A stretch of DNA of 64,000 nucleotides from Alphaproteobacteria bacterium (GTDB lineage: Bacteria > Pseudomonadota > Alphaproteobacteria > UBA8366 > Aestuariispiraceae): the NCBI GenBank assembly GCA_006844765.1, contig SPJV01000097.1:28935-92934 (forward strand), given 5' to 3'. Positions within the stretch are counted from its first letter, which is position 1, and every line of letters starts with the position of its first letter. Shown one piece after another: positions 1 through 9,056 of the stretch. The position numbers and the translations under genes are program-made. A model generated the notes under the pieces. It saw only the letters and a list, made by a program, of their open reading frames with translations. It did no database searches and was not told where the DNA came from.

Positions 1-986
1 AATGTCGGTAAGGCACCGGCATCCAGAAACTCATCCGGCAATGCGATCTGCCGGAAATCGGTGAAGGTGCCGGATCGCATCAAAGCACCCGCAACAGCCT
101 CACCCAACCCGCCGGTGATGGAGTGGTTCTCAGCCGTTACGACCAATCGCCCACCCTTACCGGCCTCCGCAATTATGGTTTCCGCATCCAACGGCTTGAT
201 GGTCGGGGAATGGAGAACCGCGCAGGACACCCCGTCCTTCGCCAGCACCATTGCCGCATCCAAACACCGCATGGTCATAAAGCCGGAGGATATGAACAGA
301 ACATCGGTTCCGTCGCGGATTACCTTGGCCTTACCCAGTTCGAACTTGTAGCCGTATTCGCCCAGCACATTGGGAACCTGGCCACGCAGCAAGCGCATAT
401 AGACGGGCCCATCGGTTGCTGCGATGGCTCTTGTTGCCTGATCGATCTCAACAGCATCGCAGGGATCGACAACGGTCAGGTTCGGCATGCCACGCATGAT
501 GGCCAGGTCTTCGGTTGCCTGATGACTTGGCCCATAACCGGTCGTGAGCCCTGGTAGGGCACAGACGATCTTCACCGGTAGATTCTCTTCCGCAATCGCC
601 ATGGCAATGAAGTCATATGCGCGGCGGGCGGCAAAAACCGCATAAGTCGTCGCGAAGGGTGTGAAGCCTTCCCGCGCCATCCCGGCAGCCGCCGACATCA
701 AGACGGCTTCGGCCATGCCCATCTGATAGAAGCGATCAGGATGGGCTTGGGCGAAGATATGAAGGTCAGTGTATTTCGACAGATCCGCCGATAGACCGAC
801 AATATCGGCGCGGGTCTTCGCCAGATCAACCAAGGCATGGCCAAAGGGGGCGGCGATGGTATCGCGCCCCTCCGCATCCAGGGAGGCGATCATGGCGGAG
901 GTTGTCAGTTTCTCCCCGGTTTCCGAGACTGGGACCGAACGCGGGGTGTATTTCGACTGACGGCGGGACATCGCGGGAATGGTCAT
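1..986 (-). CDS. Transketolase C-terminal subunit (partial, runs off the left edge)
   Basis: This is the pyrimidine-binding and C-terminal half of a split transketolase, which moves two-carbon ketol units with thiamine diphosphate. The reading frame is open from the start at 986 to the window edge, so its C-terminus is missing here. The catalytic Glu lies in a GMAEAV motif followed by an aromatic-rich stretch (FATTYAVFAARR), as in this half of the family. Its start codon overlaps the stop of the N-terminal subunit in an ATGA (983-986), so the two halves are translationally coupled. Split transketolases often serve catabolic pathways rather than the core pentose phosphate cycle; that this one acts on the local sugar substrate is inference. 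Confidence 0.9.
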   Translation of the reverse strand, partial: MTIPAMSRRQSKYTPRSVPVSETGEKLTTSAMIASLDAEGRDTIAAPFGHALVDLAKTRADIVGLSADLSKYTDLHIFAQAHPDRFYQMGMAEAVLMSAAAGMAREGFTPFATTYAVFAARRAYDFIAMAIAEENLPVKIVCALPGLTTGYGPSHQATEDLAIMRGMPNLTVVDPCDAVEIDQATRAIAATDGPVYMRLLRGQVPNVLGEYGYKFELGKAKVIRDGTDVLFISSGFMTMRCLDAAMVLAKDGVSCAVLHSPTIKPLDAETIIAEAGKGGRLVVTAENHSITGGLGEAVAGALMRSGTFTDFRQIALPDEFLDAGALPT

Positions 987-1870
987 AGCGGTTTGTCCTC
1001 ATCAAGCAGGGCCAGGGCTTTTTCCCATTCATCTGCCTCAACACGGATGAAATGGGTTTTCTCTCGTTCTTCCAGGAAAGGAATGCCTTTGCACATCTTG
1101 GTGTTACAGATGATCACCCGTGGCTTCGCTTCAGGATGGTTGCGGGCATTGTCGAAGGCAGTGGTCACGGCGTCCAGGTCATTGCCGTCGACTTCTTGAG
1201 CATACCACCCGAAGGCCGCCCATTTCGGGGCATCGGCGCCGACTGCCAGGGCGTCGCGGCTGGGGCCATCAGCCTGCTGATTGTTGAAGTCGACCACGGC
1301 GATCAGGTTATCCAGCTTCCATTGAACAGCCGACATGACCGCTTCCCAGGTTGATCCTTCGCCAAGCTCACCATCGGACAGAAGATTGTAAACGAAAGCG
1401 GGGTTTTCCTTCCGCTTCAGTCCGAGCGCCGCACCCACGGCGATCCCCAGGCCATGGCCAAGCGATCCACCGGTGATTTCCATGCCGGGCGTATAGGCTG
1501 CCATGCCGGACATCGGCATGCGGCTTTCATCCATGCCATAGGTTTCAATCTCGTCTTCCGGCAGGATGCCGGCCTCTATCAAGGCGGCATAGAGCGCGAT
1601 GGCGTAGTGGCCGATTGACAGATAGAACCGGTCGCGACCTTCCCATTCAGGATCATCCGCCCGATAGTTCATGGCATGGAAATAGGATACAGCCAGCAGA
1701 TCGGCGGCGCCTAAGGCCTGGCCGATATATCCCTGACCTTGAACCGCCCCCATCAAAAGGGCATTGCGACGGATCGCCCAGGCACGCCGGGGCAGGCTGA
1801 CATTCGATCCTAATGTGCCGGATTGAGGCTGCAAACCGGACTCCTTCCTTGAACAGTTGGTGGCTGGCAA
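983..1870 (-). CDS. Transketolase N-terminal (TPP-binding) subunit
   Basis: This is the diphosphate-binding half of a split transketolase, about 295 residues, the usual size for the N-terminal subunit. It shows GQGYIGQALG near the N-terminus, a GGSLGHGLG glycine-rich stretch, and the TPP/metal motif as SDGELGEG followed about 30 residues later by NNQQ. The first 30 or so residues are not conserved in the family, so a start downstream of 1870 is possible. It overlaps the C-terminal subunit gene by 4 bases. It is divergent from the COG4091-type oxidoreductase at 2163, with the shared control region between them. Confidence 0.9.
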   Translation of the reverse strand: MPATNCSRKESGLQPQSGTLGSNVSLPRRAWAIRRNALLMGAVQGQGYIGQALGAADLLAVSYFHAMNYRADDPEWEGRDRFYLSIGHYAIALYAALIEAGILPEDEIETYGMDESRMPMSGMAAYTPGMEITGGSLGHGLGIAVGAALGLKRKENPAFVYNLLSDGELGEGSTWEAVMSAVQWKLDNLIAVVDFNNQQADGPSRDALAVGADAPKWAAFGWYAQEVDGNDLDAVTTAFDNARNHPEAKPRVIICNTKMCKGIPFLEEREKTHFIRVEADEWEKALALLDEDKPL

Positions 1871-2162
1871 GACGATGCACCTGAAGTACAGTTGAGCATC
1901 TTGCGCAAATCACTGACGTTATCTGCCTAGATGACCCGCGCAGAAGGGGAGCGACAAGCCCCGATTCATGAACAACAGTTTAGCAAAACTTAAAGATAAT
2001 GATCAAAATATTGATGGTTAAGACGGCGTTGTCTGAGCACTCTAGCGCCGCTCAATCGCCGATATGAGAAGCGGCAGCAGATTTGTTGGAAGATGCTGCA
2101 CGACGTTGAAACAGGACGTTGCTGCATGACATCGTTGCCTTTTAGGGAAAGGAAATCCGGGG
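1871..2162. other. Divergent intergenic region of the sugar island
   Basis: This 292-base, AT-richer stretch separates the split transketolase operon (leftward) from the oxidoreductase operon (rightward) and should carry promoters for both. A purine-rich ribosome binding site (GGAAAGGAAATCCGGGG) precedes the ATG at 2163. I see no clear operator palindrome, RNA gene or small ORF that I can defend. Confidence 0.4.
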
Positions 2163-3503
2163 ATGAATTTATCCACCAAACTCGCAGCCCGTGCTGCTGA
2201 AGGAAAGCCTGTTCGCGTTGGCTTGATCGGCGCCGGCAAATTCGGGTCCATGATCCTGGCTCAGGCGAAGCATATCCCTGGATATCACATTGTTGGTATT
2301 GCTGATCTGGATACCAATAAAGCGCGGGAATCCTGTAAGCGGGTGCATTGGGAAGATGACCGTATCACGGCGACCTCCCTGGATGATGCCTATCAGAATG
2401 GGACCAGCTTCATCACGGATGATGCGGCCTCCCTTTTCGCGTTCGACGGAATCGAATGCGTTATCGAAGCGACGGGTCATCCCATCGCCGGTATTCGCCA
2501 TGCATTAGCAGCAATCGAAGCCGGCAAGCATGTCGTGATGGTGAATGTCGAGGCTGATGTTCTTTGCGGCGCCCATATCGCAGCGAAAGCTAGGGAAAAG
2601 GGCGTCGTTTATTCGATGGCTTATGGGGATCAGCCGGCAGCGATCTGCGAGTTGGTGGATTGGGTTCGCTCCAGCGGATTTGAGCTGGTGGCCGCTGGTA
2701 AGGGAATGAACTTCTGTCCGCATTACCGGTATTCTACCCCGGATACGGTCTGGGGTTTCTTCGGCTGGACGGATGAGGAAGTGGCCGCCGGGGACTTTAA
2801 TCCGAAGATGTATAACTCCTTCACCGATGGGACGAAGGCGGCGATTGAGATGGCCGCCGTTGCCAATGCCACCGGCTTGGATTGCCCGGAAGACGGTCTG
2901 GCCTTCCACCCGGCGGGCTTACAGGATCTGGCTGGTGTTTTCAAACCGAAATCAGAAGGCGGGTTGCTGGAAAAGCCAGGCCTGGTTGATATCGCGGCCA
3001 GCCGCGAACCGGATGGGCGGGTTGTGCTCAACAACATTCAATACGGCATGTTCGTCACCTTTCGGGCGCCGGATGAATATACCCGTGCCTGTTTCCAGCA
3101 ATATGGCATGCTGACTGACGAATCAGGCTGGTATGGCTCCATGTGGCGTCCCTTCCACCTGATCGGGTTGGAGACATCGGTGTCAGTTCTGTCGGCAGTC
3201 CTGCGCGGCGAAGCGACGGGTAGTTCCACCCGATACCGTGCCGATGCGGTCGCCACGGCCAAGGGTGACTTTGATGCCGGCGACTATATGGATGGTGAAG
3301 GTGGCTTCAAGGTCTGGGCCAAGTCCATTCCCGCAAGCCGCGCTACAGCCCTGAAAGCGCTGCCCATCGGTCTTGCGCATCACATCAAACTGAAGCGCCC
3401 CGTGAAACAGGATCAGATCGTGACGTTGGATGACGTGGAAATCACCGACGATCTTGATATCTTTGAGATGCGGGAAGCGCAAAACGCGCTTCTGGATACC
3501 TAA
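2163..3503 (+). CDS. NAD(P)-dependent oxidoreductase with C-terminal SAF domain (COG4091, homoserine-dehydrogenase-like)
   Basis: The 446-residue product has an N-terminal Rossmann fold with the dinucleotide motif GLIGAGKFG at about residues 20-28, a homoserine-dehydrogenase-like middle, and a C-terminal SAF-like segment (around LPIGLAHHIKLKRPV). This is the architecture of COG4091, annotated as predicted homoserine dehydrogenase, whose substrates are largely unknown. No aspartate-family genes lie next to it. It sits between two transketolases and ahead of an AroE-like dehydrogenase, so oxidation or reduction of a sugar or sugar acid is more likely than a role in threonine synthesis. That role is inference from context. 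It is the first gene of a rightward operon with the transketolase at 3533. Confidence 0.8.
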   Translation: MNLSTKLAARAAEGKPVRVGLIGAGKFGSMILAQAKHIPGYHIVGIADLDTNKARESCKRVHWEDDRITATSLDDAYQNGTSFITDDAASLFAFDGIECVIEATGHPIAGIRHALAAIEAGKHVVMVNVEADVLCGAHIAAKAREKGVVYSMAYGDQPAAICELVDWVRSSGFELVAAGKGMNFCPHYRYSTPDTVWGFFGWTDEEVAAGDFNPKMYNSFTDGTKAAIEMAAVANATGLDCPEDGLAFHPAGLQDLAGVFKPKSEGGLLEKPGLVDIAASREPDGRVVLNNIQYGMFVTFRAPDEYTRACFQQYGMLTDESGWYGSMWRPFHLIGLETSVSVLSAVLRGEATGSSTRYRADAVATAKGDFDAGDYMDGEGGFKVWAKSIPASRATALKALPIGLAHHIKLKRPVKQDQIVTLDDVEITDDLDIFEMREAQNALLDT

Positions 3504-3532
3504 CGCACAGGGTTTTTAGTATAGTTTCCAGC

Positions 3533-5509
3533 ATGACAAATATCCAAGGCATGGCCGATTCCATTCGGTTCCTGGCACTCGATTCAATTCTGAAGGCCGG
3601 GGAAGGGCATCAGGGTGTCCCGCTCGGCATGGCGGAGATTGCGGCCACCCTTTACGCCAATCACGTGAAGGCCGATCCGGATGATCCGCTATGGCCGGAT
3701 CGTGATCGTGTCATTCTGTCGAATGGCCATGGGTCGATGTTGCTTTACGCGCTGCTGCATTTGTCGGGTTATGAAAAAGTCTCGCTGGATGCCGTGAAGT
3801 CATTTCGGGTGCTGCATTCGGTCTGTGCCGGTCATCCAGAGATCGAACAGGATGCGGGCATCGAAATAACCTCCGGCCTGCTAGGGCAGGGGATTGCCTG
3901 CGCTGTCGGGATGGCGGTCGCGGAACAGCGCCTTCAGGCCCAATTCGGGGACGCGCTGGTTGACCATAGGACCTGGGCATTTGTCGGCGATGGCTGTCTG
4001 CAGGAAGGGATGGGGCAGGAAGCGATCTCGCTTGCCGGCCATTTGCAGTTGGGCAAACTGACGTTCCTTTGGGATGACAATCATATCACGGATGATGGGG
4101 ACACAGAGCTCTCGATCAGTGAAGATATCCCCGCCCGCTTCGCCGCCGCCGGTTGGCATGTTGAATGCGTCGATGGGCATGATATCGCCGCCCTTGATGC
4201 CGCGCTGACAAAGGCGAAAGCGGATTCGCGGCCTTCCCTGATTGCCTGCCGGACGATCATTGCCTGCGGCATTCCCCGGTTGCAGGGGCAGCGCGGCGGA
4301 CACAGTGCGCCGTTAGGTCCAGATGATGCGGTAGAGGCCCGTGCGCTACGCAACTGGCCGCACCCTGCCTTTGAAGTGCCTGCGGAGGTCTATGCGGATT
4401 GGAACAATTCGATGGCGCGGGGACGGGATGCGGCCAAGGCTTGGCGAGACCGTCATTCCACGCATCACCAATCCGCTGAATTCAATCGATGGCAGGCGGG
4501 CGGGTTCCCACAGACATGGCCACACGCGTGGAACGACATCGTTTCCGAAGTACCGAAGGACCAACCGCGTGCGACGATCCTGTCTTCCGGGGATGTCTGC
4601 GATGCTCTGGTAACGGTATTGCCGGAAACTCTGGTGCTCTGCGCGGATCTGGAGGCGCCCACCAACCACAAGCGCAGCAGGGCGGGTTTCAGTGGTGCGG
4701 CGCGGAATGGCTCCTATGTTCATTGCGGTGTGCGTGAGCATTTGATGGGGGCGATGACGGACGGCATCGCCGCTCATGGTGGGCTGCGTCCGATCAATGT
4801 CACCTATCTCGCCTTCGCCGATTATGAGCGCCCGGCGATGCGGATGGCTGCGCTGATGCAGTTGCCGACGATCTTCGTCTTCAGTCATGATTCCATTGGC
4901 GTCGGCAGCAATGGGCCAACACACCAACCGGTCGAGATCCTGGCAAGCTATCGCGCCATGCCGAATATGCGCGTCTTCCGTCCTGCGGATGCTGTGGAAA
5001 CAGCGGAAGCTTGGGAATTAGCGCTGTCGCACAGAACCGGTCCTTCGATGCTGGCACTGTCCCGGCAGGATGCGGAACAGGTGCGTGCCGATAAAGGCAT
5101 AGACACATGTCAGGAGAACCGCAGTGCCGCTGGCGGTTATGTCCTGGCAGAGGCTGAAGGGCCGCGCGATGTTACCCTGATCGCGACGGGAACTGAGGTT
5201 GGGCTTGCGGTTTCTGCGCAGCAGCACTTGCAGGAACGCGGGATCAACGCGGCTGTCGTTTCCCTGCCATGTTGGGAGTTGTTCGAGGAACAACCAGACG
5301 ACTACCGCGCCGCAGTCCTGGGCACGGCGCCACGGATCGGGATTGAAGCCGCCTTGTCCTTTGGGTGGGAAAAGTGGTTGGACCGCTCAGATCGTTTTAT
5401 TGGGATGAGTGGCTTCGGCGCCTCCGCCAAAGGGCCGGAACTTTATCAGCATTTTGGTATCACGGTAGACGCCATTGTTGAGGCAGCGCTGGACCTCACT
5501 CGGCAATGA
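3533..5509 (+). CDS. Transketolase (full length)
   Basis: The 658-residue product carries all three transketolase domains. The TPP motif is GDGCLQEG followed by WDDNH, and the catalytic Glu lies in VREHLMGAM. A GHQGVPLG motif near the N-terminus replaces the more usual GHPG form, and NGHGSMLLYALLHLSGY is well conserved. The length matches ordinary transketolases. It lies 29 bases downstream of the COG4091 gene and its stop overlaps the next start in an ATGA. A second, split transketolase lies at the left edge, so this copy is likely dedicated to the catabolic island, possibly with a different donor ketose. Whether it is also the housekeeping enzyme cannot be judged from this window. Confidence 0.92.
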   Translation: MTNIQGMADSIRFLALDSILKAGEGHQGVPLGMAEIAATLYANHVKADPDDPLWPDRDRVILSNGHGSMLLYALLHLSGYEKVSLDAVKSFRVLHSVCAGHPEIEQDAGIEITSGLLGQGIACAVGMAVAEQRLQAQFGDALVDHRTWAFVGDGCLQEGMGQEAISLAGHLQLGKLTFLWDDNHITDDGDTELSISEDIPARFAAAGWHVECVDGHDIAALDAALTKAKADSRPSLIACRTIIACGIPRLQGQRGGHSAPLGPDDAVEARALRNWPHPAFEVPAEVYADWNNSMARGRDAAKAWRDRHSTHHQSAEFNRWQAGGFPQTWPHAWNDIVSEVPKDQPRATILSSGDVCDALVTVLPETLVLCADLEAPTNHKRSRAGFSGAARNGSYVHCGVREHLMGAMTDGIAAHGGLRPINVTYLAFADYERPAMRMAALMQLPTIFVFSHDSIGVGSNGPTHQPVEILASYRAMPNMRVFRPADAVETAEAWELALSHRTGPSMLALSRQDAEQVRADKGIDTCQENRSAAGGYVLAEAEGPRDVTLIATGTEVGLAVSAQQHLQERGINAAVVSLPCWELFEEQPDDYRAAVLGTAPRIGIEAALSFGWEKWLDRSDRFIGMSGFGASAKGPELYQHFGITVDAIVEAALDLTRQ

Positions 5510-6369
5510 GGGCCCCTCAGATGCTTCGCCTCGGTCTGATCGGCGACAATATCGCAACTTCCCGGGCGCCGTGTCTCCACCAGTGGGCGGGACAGCAGGC
5601 TGGCATCGACGTGCGTTATGATCTGCTTATTCCAAAAGCGTTAGGTCAAGACTTCAACAGCGTCTTTGCGACCTGCGAGAGGCAGGGTTATAGCGGCATC
5701 AATGTCACGCTTCCCTATAAGGAATGCGCCATTGCCAAGGTTACCATTGATGACCCTCACGTCCGCGCCATCGGCGCAGTGAACACGGTCCTATTCGAAG
5801 CCCGTGGTCCCATCGGGCATAACACTGACTTTACTGGCTTTATGGAAGCCTATCGGTCCAGCCGGGGGGAGAAAAAACCAGGCGTGGTTTGCCTGGTCGG
5901 CACGGGCGGGGTTGGCCGGGCGTTGGCATTTGCCCTTCTGGCCTTGGGCGCAACAGAACTCCGGCTCGTCGATCAGGATATCAAGAAGGCGGAGGCACTG
6001 GCCCGCGACCTCTCGGATCATGCGGGGGCGGCGCATGTTTGCGTTGAGCCTGATATTGACCGGGCAGCCAGGGGGGCGTCTGGATTAGTGAACGGTACGC
6101 CATTGGGCATGGTCGGTTATGGCGGTACTCCCATCAGGGCCGAGACAATGCGCGGGGCTGACTGGGTCTTTGATGCGGTTTATCAGCCGATTGAAACCCG
6201 GTTCTTGAAAGATGCAGCGCATGTCGGTGCCGAGACGATCTCCGGCTATGAGCTCTTTTTCTTTCAAGGTGTCGATGCGTGGAAGCACTTTTCCGGCCGT
6301 GATGTTGACCAGGGGCGCCTGCGGGCAGCGCTTAAGGAATCTGTGTGTCCCACAACGCCACCCGCATGA
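5506..6369 (+). CDS. Shikimate/quinate dehydrogenase-like oxidoreductase (AroE family)
   Basis: The 287-residue product has the AroE fold: a substrate domain and an NAD(P) domain with GTGGVGRA. The catalytic pair is present, Lys72 in NVTLPYKE and Asp108 in NTDFTGF. The substrate-binding S-x-S of true shikimate dehydrogenases (SKSP) reads SRAP here, so the second Ser (residue 21) is Ala. Together with the neighbours (transketolase directly upstream with a 4-base overlap, sugar-acid dehydratase convergent downstream), this suggests a substrate other than shikimate, perhaps quinate or a polyhydroxy acid. It could still be a biosynthetic AroE, but the catabolic setting argues against that. Confidence 0.8.
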   Translation: MRAPQMLRLGLIGDNIATSRAPCLHQWAGQQAGIDVRYDLLIPKALGQDFNSVFATCERQGYSGINVTLPYKECAIAKVTIDDPHVRAIGAVNTVLFEARGPIGHNTDFTGFMEAYRSSRGEKKPGVVCLVGTGGVGRALAFALLALGATELRLVDQDIKKAEALARDLSDHAGAAHVCVEPDIDRAARGASGLVNGTPLGMVGYGGTPIRAETMRGADWVFDAVYQPIETRFLKDAAHVGAETISGYELFFFQGVDAWKHFSGRDVDQGRLRAALKESVCPTTPPA

Positions 6370-6400
6370 TTTTCCGTTCGCCGACTTTACTGAAATACGC

Positions 6401-8200
6401 TTAGTGGTTATCGCGCGGCAGGGGGCCTTGGGCGATGTTTTGGAAGTTATCAATATTATCCATCACCATGCCTTCACCGAACTGCCGGACATGCTGGCGG
6501 AAATAATCCTGCCACGGCGTCTGGCTTTCCGGAACCTGATAGCCGCCTGCGGCTTCAAGCTCTTTCCGACGGGCGGCGATCTCGTCATCGGTTAGGTCTG
6601 CATTCACGGTCGCCGTGTTCAGATCAACCCGAATGCGGTCGCCGCTGCGCAGAATGGCAAGCCCGCCACCGGCGGCTGCTTCTGGGCTGGCATTCAGGAT
6701 TGATGGCGAACCGGACGTTCCGGACTGGCGGCCATCTCCGATACAGGGCAGGGAGGGCACACCTTTTTCGATCAGATAGGCAGGTGGGCGCATATTGACG
6801 ACTTCGGCCCCGCCCGGATAGCCCGTAGGACCCGCCCCCCGCATCACCAGAACACAATTCGCGTCGATTTCAGTTGCCGGATCGTCAATGCGTTGGTGGA
6901 AGTCTTCCGGCCCATCGAAGACGATGGCCTTGCCTTCGAAAGCATTCGGGTCGTCTGGATTGCTGAGATAGCGATCTCTGAAATCCTTATCGATCACGCT
7001 GGTCTTCATTATGGCGGTATCGAACAGATTGCCCTTCATATTCAGGAAGCCGGCGTTCTCCATTAAGGGGCGGGAGACGGGGTAGATCACATCCTCATCC
7101 TCAATCTCCCGATCACCATAGATTTCCTGCATGGTCTGACCCGTGATCCCAATCGCATCCGGATGCGGCAGAAGGCCGGCACGCAGCAATTCGCCCATCA
7201 CAGCCGGGACGCCCCCGGCGCGATAGAATTCTTCGGACAGGTAGGTGCCTGCGGGCTGCATATTGACCAGCAGTGGAATGCCGTATCCCAGATCCTGCCA
7301 AGCCTGCATAGGCAGATCGAGCCCCAGATGTCGTGCGATGGCGGCCAGATGGATCGGCGCGTTGGTCGAGCCACCCAGGGCGGAATTGAGGACGATGGCG
7401 TTCTCGAAGGCCTTGCGGGTCATGATCTCAGCCGGGCGGCGGTCGGCTTTTACCAACTCGACTACCTGCTTGCCGCTGCGATAGGCCATCTCCGGCCGGT
7501 CGCGATAGGGCGCGGGGATAGAGGCTGAGCCGGCAAGCTGCATCCCCAGGCCCTCGGCCAGAGAGTTCATGGTGCTCGCCGTGCCCATCGTGTTGCAGTA
7601 GCCGACCGAAGGCGCTGAAGAGGCGGCAAGCTTGATGAAACCTTCATCATCAATATTCCCGGTCGCGCGCTGCTTGCGGGCTTCCCATACGATGGTGCCG
7701 GAACCGGAACGCTCGCCCTTGTACCAGCCATTCAGCATTGGCCCGACTGAAAGCGCGATTGCTGGAATATTGACCGTCGCGGCAGCCATCAGAAGAGCAG
7801 GCGTTGTCTTGTCGCAACCGATTGTCAGGACCACGCCGTCAATCGGATACCCATGCAAAGCTTCAACAAGGCCGAGATAGGCAAGGTTCCGGTCGAGCAT
7901 GGCGGTTGGGCGCTTACCCGTTTCTTGTATCGGATGCACCGGAAATTCGATAGCAATGCCGCCTGCTTCCCGAATGCCTTCCCGAACCCGCTTGGCGAGC
8001 TCTATATGGTGACGGTTACATGGCGATAGGTCCGATCCGGTTTGCGCGATCCCGATGATCGGGCGACCGGAGCGCAGCTCTTCCAGTGAGATGCCGAAAT
8101 TCAGATAGCGTTCCAGATAGAGCGCCGTGATCTCCGGGTCGGCCGTATTGTCGAACCAAGCCCTGGATCGCAGTTTTGTCGGTTTTGTCTCGGCGCTCAT
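6401..8200 (-). CDS. IlvD/Edd-family dehydratase, sugar-acid type
   Basis: The enzyme should dehydrate an aldonic acid to a 2-keto-3-deoxy acid using an iron-sulfur cluster. The three cluster-type cysteines are visible at residues 61 (SPCNRHH), 129 (GCDKTTPA) and 202 (YCNTMGT). The stretch GPMLNGW with GSGT resembles pentonate dehydratases (arabonate/xylonate group) more than the branched-chain amino acid enzyme. I chose the ATG at 8200 because GGGGAG lies just upstream; this gives 599 residues, the usual length. An in-frame ATG at 8263 would add 21 unconserved residues. It is followed by convergent aroE-like DNA and preceded by the class II aldolase on the same strand. Confidence 0.87.
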   Translation of the reverse strand: MSAETKPTKLRSRAWFDNTADPEITALYLERYLNFGISLEELRSGRPIIGIAQTGSDLSPCNRHHIELAKRVREGIREAGGIAIEFPVHPIQETGKRPTAMLDRNLAYLGLVEALHGYPIDGVVLTIGCDKTTPALLMAAATVNIPAIALSVGPMLNGWYKGERSGSGTIVWEARKQRATGNIDDEGFIKLAASSAPSVGYCNTMGTASTMNSLAEGLGMQLAGSASIPAPYRDRPEMAYRSGKQVVELVKADRRPAEIMTRKAFENAIVLNSALGGSTNAPIHLAAIARHLGLDLPMQAWQDLGYGIPLLVNMQPAGTYLSEEFYRAGGVPAVMGELLRAGLLPHPDAIGITGQTMQEIYGDREIEDEDVIYPVSRPLMENAGFLNMKGNLFDTAIMKTSVIDKDFRDRYLSNPDDPNAFEGKAIVFDGPEDFHQRIDDPATEIDANCVLVMRGAGPTGYPGGAEVVNMRPPAYLIEKGVPSLPCIGDGRQSGTSGSPSILNASPEAAAGGGLAILRSGDRIRVDLNTATVNADLTDDEIAARRKELEAAGGYQVPESQTPWQDYFRQHVRQFGEGMVMDNIDNFQNIAQGPLPRDNH

Positions 8201-8319
8201 TTTTTTCTCCCCGGGTAAGTCTAAATATTGTTCGTTTTGGTATACCAAGCGTAATGCGCTCAACGCAATCTAATGCTTGGCCTTGCGCTGGAGACTACGA
8301 GACCAGTTTTTCAGGCGAC

Positions 8320-9027
8320 CTACACCTGACGCAAGAGCGCGGTCCAATACGCCTCTGCCTGCGGAATTCGGACCTGTTCGATCTGACGTTTGGTTTCCAT
8401 TAGCATTTCCCCTGTGATCAGCTTCAAGGGCAGCCCGGTCGATTGCGCCAAAATCTGCTGACGGCAGGCGCGTTCTAAATAGTAAAGATCATCAAAGGCA
8501 ACGGCGACGCTTTCCCCACCGACTGTAATCCCGTGGTTGTCGAGGAATAGAATATCGACATCGGGATTGTCCCGTTGAGCAACGGCGATCCGCTCCCCTT
8601 CCGTATCATCCAACGCGATCCCGCCAAAACTATGATGGGCCATGCGGTCAAGGAAGCGCACGGCGGTTTGATGCGCCATTTCCACGCGTCCTCCCTCCAC
8701 CATGGTGAGCGCCGTCGCGTAAGGCATATGGGTGTGCATCAGAACAGTGTGGCGCGGGTTGGCGCGATGGCCGGCGACATGAATGAACAAGGCTGTTGCT
8801 TCTACTTCGCCCTCGCCAGCGAGGATATTGCCGGAACCATCAATCTCCAACAGCGTGTCCGCTCTCATCTCCGACCAATGAACGCCATAGGGGTTGATCA
8901 GATAGCGCTCATCCTCCCCCGGAATAACGGCGGAGAAGTGATTGCAGATCCCTTCCGAGAAATCGAAACGGTCAGCCAAGACGAAGGCGGCGGCGAGATC
9001 ACGCCGGAGGGAATTGATATCAGTCAT
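8320..9027 (-). CDS. Class II aldolase/adducin family protein
   Basis: The 235-residue product (start at 9027; an in-frame ATG at 9075 would overlap the upstream gene) matches the zinc-dependent fuculose-phosphate aldolase/adducin family. The metal ligands are the HTH pair at residues 98 and 100 and the His of DNHG at 165; NHFSAV near residue 30 corresponds to the usual GN-x-S loop. These enzymes cleave or decarboxylate hydroxylated substrates, often sugar phosphates. It lies between the PhyH oxygenase and the sugar-acid dehydratase on the same strand, so it could process the product of either. Its precise reaction cannot be read from the sequence. Confidence 0.85.
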   Translation of the reverse strand: MTDINSLRRDLAAAFVLADRFDFSEGICNHFSAVIPGEDERYLINPYGVHWSEMRADTLLEIDGSGNILAGEGEVEATALFIHVAGHRANPRHTVLMHTHMPYATALTMVEGGRVEMAHQTAVRFLDRMAHHSFGGIALDDTEGERIAVAQRDNPDVDILFLDNHGITVGGESVAVAFDDLYYLERACRQQILAQSTGLPLKLITGEMLMETKRQIEQVRIPQAEAYWTALLRQV

Positions 9028-9056
9028 TGAGTATACGTTCCTGAGCCCGTGTTTGA

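Noticed and set aside
1..5509. A sulfoquinovose (sulfo-transketolase) pathway
   Set aside because: A split transketolase is present, but no sulfosugar isomerase, sulfolactaldehyde enzyme or sulfonate exporter is visible.
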